From: Tichowtungia sp964398915
Lineage (GTDB): Bacteria; Verrucomicrobiota; Kiritimatiellia; Kiritimatiellales; Tichowtungiaceae
Length of the DNA: 64,000 nucleotides
Assembly (NCBI GenBank): GCA_964398915.1
Contig: CAYNOR010000001.1
Span: forward strand, 1 to 64,000
Reading direction: 5' to 3'
In this document: positions 1 through 7,805 of the stretch, piece by piece
How positions within the stretch are numbered: the stretch's first letter is position 1
Layout of the letters: the number at the start of each line of letters is the position of its first letter
Translations under genes and position numbers: made by a program
Notes under the pieces: model-generated
Told to the model about the DNA's origin: nothing
Databases searched by the model: none
Seen by the model: only the letters and a program-made list of their open reading frames with translations

Positions 1-153
1 GCGGCTGGTTTTCGTCATGCTATATTACGGTTTCTCAATCGTGAAACGCTCTAATTCGCGATTCTCTACCGTTAGAGTCGGTTGGGACTTCCTGTTTTTT
101 TCTGTGTGCATTTGGTCTGATTTGGGTGTTTAATGGTCTCCATTGGAGACGTT

Positions 154-507
154 ATGACAAAAAGAGGATTCACCCTTGTTGAAATTATGATTGTGGTGGT
201 CATAATAGGGTTGCTGGCCGCTATTGGCATACCGACCATCTTAAACTCTTTTTCTTCCTCTCAAAATAACGCCCGTGCACGCAATATAGCGGAAGTTGAA
301 AAGGCTAAAGGCGTACTCACACTGCCCGAATCTTCACAATTGCCGGGGGCCATGGGGCTTACCGATACAACCGTGACACTTTCAAGCGGAGCCGCCTTAA
401 CCAACCTGTTGTCAGCTCTGCGCATCCAAAGCACCGATGAACTAAAAGTCGGAAATAGAGCCATTAAAATCGGCACCCTGTCCGCCAAGGCGAACTACAA
501 CGATTAA
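154..507 (+). CDS. Prepilin-like (type IV pilin / pseudopilin) protein
   Basis: A 117-residue prepilin-like protein, probably a minor component of a type IV pilus or type II secretion pseudopilus, processed at the inner membrane by prepilin peptidase. The N-terminus reads MTKRG/FTLVE, the class III signal with Gly at -1 and Glu at +5, followed by an uninterrupted hydrophobic helix to about residue 28. The start at 154 is preferred over an in-frame ATG at 133 because it gives the usual short leader and has GGAG at 145-148. That ribosome binding site sits in the right arm of a 6-bp inverted repeat (136-150). There is no cysteine, so no disulfide loop. The 3' end overlaps the convergent downstream gene by 4 bases. 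A second prepilin gene lies 1.8 kb further on. The family call is firm; the machine it belongs to is not. Confidence 0.85.
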   Translation: MTKRGFTLVEIMIVVVIIGLLAAIGIPTILNSFSSSQNNARARNIAEVEKAKGVLTLPESSQLPGAMGLTDTTVTLSSGAALTNLLSALRIQSTDELKVGNRAIKIGTLSAKANYND

Positions 508-2216
508 AAAGCCTTATCATCTTCTGCGTTGATTTTGTTAATCACAGACTGTGCCTGTGTATGTTGATCGCCAAAAAGGTCAGGCAGTTTGAGTACTGTC
601 TCCAAATCAGTGAGTGCTTTTTCTTTTTGCCCCATACGGACGTAGAGTGCCGCACGTAATTGTAAAATATCGGCCCGGCGCACAGGCGTGGTCATGACAT
701 CATCTGCCAAAGTCGAATAATCTCCCTCTGCGGCTTTAAAATCACCAGTCTGCTCAAAAACCCACCCTCTGATCCATAATACTTTTTCACGCACTTCTCT
801 GGGCAAGTCCGGCAAGTTCAACACGACATTCCAGTCGGCAAAAGCCTGATCATAACGACCAAGCATGGCTTTCGCCAAAGCTCGATTATGCCAGGCCAAA
901 ACGTATCCTGGGCTAATCTGAATGGCCCTCTCAAAACATTCCAACGCCTTTTCATACTGCTGATAATCCATCAATGACAGCCCGGTGCTGTTGTGAGCCT
1001 CCGAATTGTTTTTATCAACAGAACATGCTCTCCACCAAAGTGCTAAATTATTACGCCATGTATTTGAAAAAATAAAAGTCTGAAGGCCAAAACTCATCAG
1101 GACTACGATTATCGCACCGCAAACCACCCTCCGCATCACCCTCAAACTTCCCAGTCCAACAGCCAAGAGTACAGAAAAAGGAATGGCCGCCAAATAGGTG
1201 AAGCGATCGGCAAAAAGCTGCGATCCGCTCTGAGTAAATCCGACCATTGGAAAAATAATAACCAGAAAAGCCCCCGCCGCGACGAGTAACGGACGAACCC
1301 GCCGTCGTAGCAAAAAAAATGAAATAGCCGCTATAGCCGTGAGTACCAGCGCTATCATAACAGAACCGGCCTCGGGCCGTTTATAGTACAAGGGCACAAG
1401 ATCGAGCGGTAAAATTGTTTTCAGCAGATAAAACCAAATTCCGTAAAGAGCCTGTCCAAAACGATCAATCAAACCGTATTGCTCAACCGGCATCATGCCG
1501 CCACCCGTCTTTTTAGCAAAAAAGGCCATGATGCCAGTTAGCATTGAAAGCGCAAAAAAAGGAATTTTCTCAACAACACAGGTCACCGCTGTGCGCATTG
1601 AAGTGATCCGGCGCAAAGGGATCCAGTCGATCAGCAGGAATACAAGGGGCAGCATCATGCCAATCCCCTTAGTAACCGTCGCCAGCGTGAAACAAAGCAA
1701 CGCCAGAAAAGGCGGGCGTTTTTGCTCGGCTGCTTGCAGGTAGGATAAAACGGCTAACAGACAAAACATTGTACACAACAGATATCCACGAGTAGCAAGC
1801 CAGACCACAGCCTCTACCCGGAGCGGGTGACCTGCCCAGAAAAGTGCCGCTAAAGCCGCAAAAACATAGCGTTTATTCTGCTTTCTCAGGAATGCTAAAC
1901 ACAGCCGGTAAACCAATACGGAGTTCACCGCATGGACCAGCACATTGGTTGCATGCCATCCATGCGGATTCATACCCCATATCATGTAGTCCAAAGCACA
2001 GCTCACCCATGTTAACGGTTGCCAATGCCCATACCAGAACGTTGTGCACATCCATTGAAGATGCGTTGTGCTGAACCCGCGGAAATAGGGATTATACACA
2101 TACAATCCGTCATCATCCCAATGCAGAAATTCACCCTGAAACGCCGGCATAAAAAACACAGCCGTCACCCCTATCAACAAAACAATCGACAAAAAAAAAC
2201 TCTGATTCCATCTCAT
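504..2216 (-). CDS. TMTC-like GT-C membrane glycosyltransferase with C-terminal TPRs
   Basis: A polytopic membrane protein of about 570 residues that resembles the bacterial GT-C/TPR proteins related to eukaryotic TMTC O-mannosyltransferases. After the first membrane helix there is an acidic motif, HWDDDGLYVYNP (about residues 32-43), in the position of the catalytic loop of lipid-linked-sugar transferases. About ten further hydrophobic segments follow, and from about residue 400 there are at least two clear TPR units (for example YEKALECFERAI). Translation could begin at a TTG at 2285, but the ATG at 2216 gives a normal N-terminus (MRWNQSFF). Neither has a good Shine-Dalgarno. The gene sits between two prepilin genes, so pilin glycosylation is a reasonable guess, but substrate and activity are inferred only. 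Confidence 0.65.
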   Translation of the reverse strand: MRWNQSFFLSIVLLIGVTAVFFMPAFQGEFLHWDDDGLYVYNPYFRGFSTTHLQWMCTTFWYGHWQPLTWVSCALDYMIWGMNPHGWHATNVLVHAVNSVLVYRLCLAFLRKQNKRYVFAALAALFWAGHPLRVEAVVWLATRGYLLCTMFCLLAVLSYLQAAEQKRPPFLALLCFTLATVTKGIGMMLPLVFLLIDWIPLRRITSMRTAVTCVVEKIPFFALSMLTGIMAFFAKKTGGGMMPVEQYGLIDRFGQALYGIWFYLLKTILPLDLVPLYYKRPEAGSVMIALVLTAIAAISFFLLRRRVRPLLVAAGAFLVIIFPMVGFTQSGSQLFADRFTYLAAIPFSVLLAVGLGSLRVMRRVVCGAIIVVLMSFGLQTFIFSNTWRNNLALWWRACSVDKNNSEAHNSTGLSLMDYQQYEKALECFERAIQISPGYVLAWHNRALAKAMLGRYDQAFADWNVVLNLPDLPREVREKVLWIRGWVFEQTGDFKAAEGDYSTLADDVMTTPVRRADILQLRAALYVRMGQKEKALTDLETVLKLPDLFGDQHTQAQSVINKINAEDDKAF

Positions 2217-2318
2217 AAGCAATTGTTTTAGCTGACCCCCGCAAATCCTGCCAGTCCAATTTTTCTGTTCACACGGCACAAACAATGCTTTAATTTTAAT
2301 CCGTCTGGAGCTTGTACT

Positions 2319-2630
2319 ATGAAAAAGGCATTTACCTTAATTGAAATTCTGATCGTTGTAGCCATAATCGGCCTGCTGGCCGCTGTGGGAATTCCTGCTT
2401 TTCGAAACTCACAGCTGAATGCGAATAATGAAATGAAAGAGATCAACATCGCCACGGTCAATGCAGCGAAAGACCAATGGGCGATTATTAATAACAAAGC
2501 GACAGGAACCGCTGTCGCCTGGACCAACATTGCTACTTACATTGGAAACAGCATCACGAATCAGGCGGGGCTGACCGTCGGCGGTTGCGCCATAACGCTC
2601 GGCAATGTTGGCGCGAGTGCGTCTTATTAG
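2319..2630 (+). CDS. Second prepilin-like protein
   Basis: A 103-residue prepilin-like protein. The leader is only MKKA, followed by FTLIE and a hydrophobic helix to about residue 26, then a short variable domain ending in an Ala/Ser-rich tail. The residue at -1 is Ala instead of the usual Gly, which prepilin peptidases tolerate less well; Glu at +5 is kept. GGAG about 10 bases upstream supports the start. The gene is divergent from the GT-C/TPR gene, with roughly 100 bases between the two ATG codons. Its N-terminus is very like that of the prepilin at 154-507, so the two may be paralogues. Subunit type (pilin or pseudopilin) cannot be told from sequence alone. Confidence 0.85.
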   Translation: MKKAFTLIEILIVVAIIGLLAAVGIPAFRNSQLNANNEMKEINIATVNAAKDQWAIINNKATGTAVAWTNIATYIGNSITNQAGLTVGGCAITLGNVGASASY

Positions 2631-2712
2631 ACGGGCTGACCGCTGTGAAACAATAAAACAACGTAAAACAGATTCCAGATTACAAAACACTCTGTTCTCC
2701 GCCGTCATCCAT

Positions 2713-4497
2713 TCATCGATCCGGCTGTCCCGCTCTTCTATGGACTTCCATGACGCTGCGTATGCCAGCCAATAATTCGCTGTTCTGAAATGGTTTTTTA
2801 ACAAAGTCAGTATGAGGTTGATGCGAAAAACGTTCCATGACCTGTTCGCGCGGATAACCACTCATAAACAGCACCGGCACCTGGGGGTTAATATGCCGAA
2901 TCCTCAAAACCGCCTCGACACCATTCAGCCGCGGCATATTTAAATCCATAAGAAGCAAAGAAATTTCACCGGCATGTTCGGTATAAAGATCAACGGTCTC
3001 AACCCCGTCAGATGCAGTAATAACACGAAATCCAAGCCGCTCCAGCAATGCGGAACTGATATTACGGATGGACTCCTCATCATCAGCCACCAGCACGGTA
3101 CCATAACCGTGCAATTCGCCATCGGCCATCAGAGCCTCTTCAGAGCCCAATTCGTTTTTTTGATCTTCGACAGGAAAATAGACACGAAACACAGTTCCTC
3201 GTCCCACTTCACTTTTAACCTCTACAGATCCGGTATGCCTTTGCACCACGTTAAGCAGTGAAGCCAAGCCCAGCCCTCGTCCGGTTATTTTGGTAGTAAA
3301 TAAAGGATCAAAAATTTTCTGCAGGGTCTCTTCATTCATGCCATCACCAGTGTCCGAAACTTCCAGCTGAACATACAGACCTGCCGGCAAACCGCCCGGG
3401 GGAAAGGTCCGCTCCAATTCACCTGCTTTGAGATCAACCTCATGAATACTGATCGCAATAACACCAGAACGGTCGCCGATGGCTTCAGAGGCATTCGTTA
3501 TGAGATTCATAACCACCTGCCGAATTTGCGAAACATCACCTCGAATACACGGAACCTGTTCGGCCAGACAATATTGAATAGTCACTTTTTTTGAAATGGA
3601 AACATACAGCAACGACCCCATCTCCTTAACCACAGAACTGAGATTGATACTGCTGACCACCAGCGATGTTTTCCCGGTGTAAACCAGCATTTGATTAGCC
3701 AGCTCAGCCGCACGGAGAGCTGTTTTTTTTATTTCATCCAGTTCACCGCCATCTGACCCGCCATGATCAAGCAACGCCAGCTCGGCGTTGCCAAGGACTA
3801 CCGTCATTAAATTGTTAAAATCATGCGCAATACCACTGGCCAGCAACCCCAGACCAGCCATCTTTTGGCCATCTTGGAATTTCTTTTCCAAAATCCGCAT
3901 ACTGTCCTCAAGCCGGGCGACCTGAGTCATGTCACGCGCCGAACCACTCAGGTAAAGGGGATTACCATCCGCATCGTACACCACATGTAAATGATCGCTG
4001 AAGGAACGAAACTGCCCGTCCCGATGAAGAAACCGGTAATCCACCAGACCAAGCCACTCCCGTTCCTTGACGGGTTGCCGTTGCTGACCGATAAGCCGGT
4101 GTAGTTCATCCCGGTCGTCCGGATGGACCTGCTGAAGCAGTTCATTCGCTCCCATGGCCTTAATCTCATCCGCCGTATATCCGGTCAGACTCAGACAGGC
4201 AGGACTCAGGTAATCTATCCGTCTATTTTTCAAATCATATCCGAAAAGCACCTCGCGCGAATATTGCAGTATATTGCGGACACGTGCCTTGAATAATTCA
4301 GCATCCCGCGCCGTATGGCGGATGCGTTCATTGCGTTTGAGATGCATTACAGCCCAGATTAACGTGGCCCCCAAAACCAATGCCCAAAGAGCGATGTAGT
4401 GCAACGTGACGTCATTATACATCAAAGGATGAGCGGCAATTACCCCCCATCCCGAATCGTTACAGGACATATGATTAAACAGGTTGAGCAGGTTCAT
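2713..4497 (-). CDS. Hybrid sensor histidine kinase (TM-PAS-HisKA-HATPase-REC)
   Basis: A membrane-anchored hybrid histidine kinase of about 594 residues. It has one membrane helix (about 31-53), then a PAS domain with its PAC tail (about 74-200). The dimerisation/phosphoacceptor helix has the H-box ASGIAHDFNNLM with the phosphorylated His near residue 225. The ATPase domain shows an N-box (NLITNASEAI), DTGDGM and GRGLGLA. A C-terminal receiver has Asp near 518 in LLLMDLNMPR and Lys near 568 in VKKPF. The open frame extends further upstream through the response regulator gene in another frame, which is spurious. ATG at 4497 follows AGGAG directly and overlaps the regulator's stop by 23 bases, suggesting coupled translation. 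The signal sensed is unknown; the extracytoplasmic part is too small for a large sensor, so the PAS domain probably does the sensing. Confidence 0.9.
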   Translation of the reverse strand: MNLLNLFNHMSCNDSGWGVIAAHPLMYNDVTLHYIALWALVLGATLIWAVMHLKRNERIRHTARDAELFKARVRNILQYSREVLFGYDLKNRRIDYLSPACLSLTGYTADEIKAMGANELLQQVHPDDRDELHRLIGQQRQPVKEREWLGLVDYRFLHRDGQFRSFSDHLHVVYDADGNPLYLSGSARDMTQVARLEDSMRILEKKFQDGQKMAGLGLLASGIAHDFNNLMTVVLGNAELALLDHGGSDGGELDEIKKTALRAAELANQMLVYTGKTSLVVSSINLSSVVKEMGSLLYVSISKKVTIQYCLAEQVPCIRGDVSQIRQVVMNLITNASEAIGDRSGVIAISIHEVDLKAGELERTFPPGGLPAGLYVQLEVSDTGDGMNEETLQKIFDPLFTTKITGRGLGLASLLNVVQRHTGSVEVKSEVGRGTVFRVYFPVEDQKNELGSEEALMADGELHGYGTVLVADDEESIRNISSALLERLGFRVITASDGVETVDLYTEHAGEISLLLMDLNMPRLNGVEAVLRIRHINPQVPVLFMSGYPREQVMERFSHQPHTDFVKKPFQNSELLAGIRSVMEVHRRAGQPDR

Positions 4498-5104
4498 CTC
4501 CTGGTTTGCAATCCAGCATGGGCTGAACATGTTTTTCGTAACACGAAGGACAGATCGAATGACTGAACTCGACATCCGAATGCCTCGTAATATAGCTATC
4601 CACTTGTTCCCAATAGTCGTCGTCGTTACGAATTTTATTACAATACGAACAGATCGGCAGCAGCCCGCGCAACTGCTTAACATCTTCCAGTGCGACTTCA
4701 AGCTGATGCACCTTATTGGCCAACATACGCTCAAGGCCAATCACGCGAACCCCTACGTCAATCCGCGAGCGCAGTTCACGCCCGATAAACGGCTTGGTCA
4801 CATAATCATCCGCGCCGGCACCGAGGCCTTCAATCAAATTATCCACACCCTGCTGCGCCGAAAGAATGATGAGGTAGAAATACTCTTCCGGAAATTTTTC
4901 GCGCACGCGGCGGCAAAGTTCCGGGCCCTCCATTGCCGGCATCAACCAGTCAATGATGCAAAGTCGCGGCGGATCATCGCTGCAAAGCCGCTCCCACGCA
5001 GCCTGCCCGTCAGCGACCGCCTCGACTTCAAAGCCCCACCCGCTTAGCGTTTTTTCAAGCCGCATGCGGGTTACTTTATCATCCTCTGCAATCAAAATAC
5101 GCAT
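4475..5104 (-). CDS. Response regulator with C-terminal Cys-cluster domain
   Basis: A 209-residue response regulator. The receiver domain (about 1-120) has the acidic pocket EDD at 7-9, the phosphorylated Asp52 in IIDWLMP and Lys104 in VTKPF. A short coiled linker (about 122-147) leads to a compact domain with C152-x2-C155 and C185-x2-C188 (ICSYCNKIRNDDDYW ... HSICPSC). This cysteine module often follows receiver or PAS domains in two-component proteins and probably binds metal. There is no DNA-binding output domain, so it may act by protein contact, perhaps in a phosphorelay with the hybrid kinase encoded immediately downstream. It is the third gene of the cvpA-dnaG-regulator-kinase series on this strand. 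Confidence 0.9.
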   Translation of the reverse strand: MRILIAEDDKVTRMRLEKTLSGWGFEVEAVADGQAAWERLCSDDPPRLCIIDWLMPAMEGPELCRRVREKFPEEYFYLIILSAQQGVDNLIEGLGAGADDYVTKPFIGRELRSRIDVGVRVIGLERMLANKVHQLEVALEDVKQLRGLLPICSYCNKIRNDDDYWEQVDSYITRHSDVEFSHSICPSCYEKHVQPMLDCKPGDEPAQPV

Positions 5105-5169
5105 AATCGCTCCGTTCGCGATGCACTTTAAACCAGCACACCCCCGTCAACAAGCCGCTTTTGCACCGG

Positions 5170-6930
5170 TTAGACCACCATAAAATCCACCGCATGAACC
5201 CATCCCTTTTTCAAACATTGGAGCTGCGCAGTAATTTCTCCGGATTGCTGAATCTGACCGTTTGCGATCAACCCTTTCCGGCGCAAAATCAAGGCCTGCC
5301 GCCAAAGCGCCATGACAATATCCTGCGCCGCCTTCGCGGGCGAAATATCGGCCCCTCGTAATTTAGTGGACTCCACCTGAATCCTCGCAGCCAGCCGCTG
5401 TGCATCCGGACGATCCTCCGGAATGCTGTCCATAACTGTTGCGGGGTCTTTAAGCACCAGCTCCAGCAGTAGACGGCAGTCGGAATCGGTGAGATATTCC
5501 GGCGGAAGGTGGTCAGCCACCACAGGAAAAACGTCTTCGGGGTACAGAAACAGCATCTGAACAAGTGCCAGTTCCTCATCAGGATATTTTATCGGTACAA
5601 TAGGAACATCCGGCGCAGCAGATGGCGATGGGCGGTCTTTCTTCCGGGCCATATCGCGCCGCAACGCAGCGGACGAGAGACCAAGGCGTTCAGACGCAAG
5701 CTGCACCATGCGATCACGTTGCACCGCCCCTGGAGCCTGCGAAATCAAAGCCTGCACTGCACGGGCCGTGCGCATTACTCCGGCCTCTGTTTTAAGATTT
5801 TCCTGCATCGCCATTACATCAATCAGAAAATCAAGCGCCGAAACAGCAGCCGTAATACGTGAACGCAGCGCCTCCGCACCGTGATCACGTACCAGCGAGT
5901 CGGGATCTTCGCCGTCGGGAAGTGATGCCACACGCACACTGAGCTCTTCGGCAATGAAGGCCTCCGAAGAGCGCAACGCGGCTTTCTGTCCGGCCGCATC
6001 GGCGTCCAGCACCAGAATCACTTCATCGGCATAGCGCCGGATCATGCGGGCGTGGTCGGCAGTAAGTGCCGTACCCTGCGAAGCGACCACGTTGGCGATA
6101 CCTGCTTCGTGACAGCGAATGGCATCAATCTGTCCCTCGCAAATAATCGCAGTGCGGCTTTCGGCCATGGCACGCCGGGCCTTATCAATGGCAAACAGCA
6201 CCCGGCTTTTGTGAAAAAGCGGAGTCTCGGGACTGTTGACATATTTGCCGCTCTTTTCATCTTTGACAATCGCACGTCCGCTGAAGCCGATCCCCCGCCC
6301 GGCTTCATCGCGGATCGGGAACATCAGGCGATTGCGAAAACGGTCATAATAGCCGTCGCGTTTATCGGATTTGATCATCAGTCCTGCCTGTTCCATGAGT
6401 TCAAGCGGAATTTTTTTCTGCTGCGCCCATTTTTCGAGCGCGTCGAAACGATCCGGCGCGAAGCCAATCTGAAATTCTTTTACCGTCTGCGGCTGCAATG
6501 CACGCGTGGCGAGATAAGCCCGCCCGGCTTCTCCCGATTCGTGTTCGAATAGAATACGGTGATAAAGCTGGGAAACGCCTTCATGAATCTGAAAAAGCTT
6601 ACGCTTATCTGCACCGCGCCCCTCGCCGCTCTCTTCTAACTGCAACTCCATGCCCGCGCGGTCAGCCAGCATCTGCAAAGCCATCATAAAATCAATTTTT
6701 TCGTACTCCTGCACAAAGCGGATCACATCGCCGCCTGCACCACACCCGAAGCAATGATATATTTGACGATCAGGGCTGATCGTGAAAGACGGGCTTTTTT
6801 CTTTATGAAACGGGCAAAGCGCCTTGAAGCGTGTGCCCGCATTTTTGATCGAAAGATAAGAACCGATGACCTCGGCAATATCATTTCGCGCGCGGACTTC
6901 TTCGATGATTTCTCTGGGGATCTGCTTCAT
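5170..6930 (-). CDS. dnaG: DNA primase DnaG
   Basis: DNA primase, which makes RNA primers for the replication fork with the DnaB helicase. The 586-residue length is normal. The N-terminal zinc domain has C39-x2-H42-x17-C60-x2-C63 (start of motif CPFHKEKSPSF). The catalytic core contains a Toprim fold at about residues 255-345, with the Glu motif CEGQIDAI and the metal-binding LDADAAGQ, where many primases read FDGDxAG. The C-terminal third is helical and poorly conserved, as expected for the helicase-interaction region. The gene lies 32 bases downstream of a cvpA-type gene and 65 bases upstream of the response regulator gene. It is not in the usual rpsU-dnaG-rpoD arrangement. Confidence 0.97.
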   Translation of the reverse strand: MKQIPREIIEEVRARNDIAEVIGSYLSIKNAGTRFKALCPFHKEKSPSFTISPDRQIYHCFGCGAGGDVIRFVQEYEKIDFMMALQMLADRAGMELQLEESGEGRGADKRKLFQIHEGVSQLYHRILFEHESGEAGRAYLATRALQPQTVKEFQIGFAPDRFDALEKWAQQKKIPLELMEQAGLMIKSDKRDGYYDRFRNRLMFPIRDEAGRGIGFSGRAIVKDEKSGKYVNSPETPLFHKSRVLFAIDKARRAMAESRTAIICEGQIDAIRCHEAGIANVVASQGTALTADHARMIRRYADEVILVLDADAAGQKAALRSSEAFIAEELSVRVASLPDGEDPDSLVRDHGAEALRSRITAAVSALDFLIDVMAMQENLKTEAGVMRTARAVQALISQAPGAVQRDRMVQLASERLGLSSAALRRDMARKKDRPSPSAAPDVPIVPIKYPDEELALVQMLFLYPEDVFPVVADHLPPEYLTDSDCRLLLELVLKDPATVMDSIPEDRPDAQRLAARIQVESTKLRGADISPAKAAQDIVMALWRQALILRRKGLIANGQIQQSGEITAQLQCLKKGWVHAVDFMVV

Positions 6931-6962
6931 GAACCAGCCTGACGCACACCGTGCTGCCTAAA

Positions 6963-7502
6963 CTACTCGATCTTTTCTTCCACATTTTTCAACACCGGCA
7001 AATCCATAATGCGCGGCTGTATCCATGGCGTGAGCGTGTTACAAACCCACCCCCCGATTGAAGATTTTTCAGAAAGTGCCTGATAAAACACGTCATTGGG
7101 AACCATACTGAGCGCTACAAAGACGGCCAGCCCCATCAATAGGCCACGCACCGCACCAACCACTCCGCCGGCAACCTTATCTGCAGCCTCACCCAGTTTA
7201 TCTTTCAAAATTTGCTTAAACACCGCCCTCGCCAGCACAAAGATCAGCACAGCCAGCAGCAGAATAACAACAGGCACAAGAACTCGCACTGCAACGGGCG
7301 GCAATACACGCCAATACTCAGCCGCGAACTGTGTGAGTTGCAGATAGAAAAAACAAAAGCCTGCTAATAATGCGACCAGCATTACAAAATGAGCCAATTC
7401 GCCCGAAAGTCCGTGCTTAGTCCCGCTGACCACAAAAAACACAACAAAAACAGCGAACAGGATATCAATCGTATAAATCCATTCAGGAAACCACATATTC
7501 AC
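6963..7502 (-). CDS. CvpA family membrane protein
   Basis: A 179-residue inner-membrane protein of the CvpA family, named after a gene needed for colicin V production. Its biochemical role is not settled; family members affect envelope integrity. Four hydrophobic segments are visible (about 10-28, 37-57, 68-92 and 111-132). The conserved stretch between the third and fourth helices, LGEAADKVAGGVVGAVRGLL, contains the Gly-rich pattern typical of the family. It is the first gene of the minus-strand group ending in the histidine kinase, and its 5' region faces the nrdD promoter region, so the two transcription units diverge from a 303-base space. Confidence 0.8.
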   Translation of the reverse strand: MNMWFPEWIYTIDILFAVFVVFFVVSGTKHGLSGELAHFVMLVALLAGFCFFYLQLTQFAAEYWRVLPPVAVRVLVPVVILLLAVLIFVLARAVFKQILKDKLGEAADKVAGGVVGAVRGLLMGLAVFVALSMVPNDVFYQALSEKSSIGGWVCNTLTPWIQPRIMDLPVLKNVEEKIE

Positions 7503-7682
7503 CTCCGCATGCCGACTTTATAGCACATCCTTTTCCATGGCGTAGAGTTTTTTGCCAATTCCTTTTCAATCACAGCCCGACAGAGCCGGTTTTTCTTATT
7601 TTTCCGGTTTTAAAACAGAAAATTATACACACAAAGGGCCTTTTTTCTGGAAGGGTTTAACGCGCATGGATTTACGAATAAA

Positions 7683-7698
7683 ACACAATATGTTGTGG
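7683..7698. promoter_or_regulatory. Candidate NrdR box upstream of nrdD
   Basis: The sequence ACACAATATGTTGTGG contains the perfect inverted arms CACAA and TTGTG around TATG and matches the NrdR box consensus (acaCwAtATaTwGtgt) at most positions. NrdR is the ATP/dATP-sensing repressor of ribonucleotide reductase genes. The box lies just upstream of a -35-like TTGACA and about 110 bases before nrdD. NrdR sites usually occur as a pair about 31 bases apart, and I cannot see a convincing second copy. The rest of the 303-base cvpA-nrdD space shows nothing else I recognise. Confidence 0.6.
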
Positions 7699-7704
7699 TT
7701 TAAT

Positions 7705-7733
7705 TTGACAGCCATACAGCATTTGGATAATTT
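7705..7733 (+). promoter_or_regulatory. Putative sigma-70 promoter for nrdD operon
   Basis: TTGACA at 7705-7710 is a perfect -35. GATAAT at 7726-7731 is a near-consensus -10, but with a short 15-base spacer; TAATTT at 7728-7733 gives 17 bases with a weaker match. The leader would be about 65-70 bases, ending in AAGGAG at 7792-7797, eight bases before the nrdD ATG. The adjacent NrdR-like box supports this placement. Confidence 0.5.
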
Positions 7734-7805
7734 TTCCCCCGTCGCTTAGCGAACATTGCATAAAAAAGTCGGTTATCGACAAGTTATTAACAAGGAGAAC
7801 ATTCT

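Noticed and set aside
1..132. Tail of an upstream gene or a structured leader
   Set aside because: No open frame or convincing stem could be supported in these bases.
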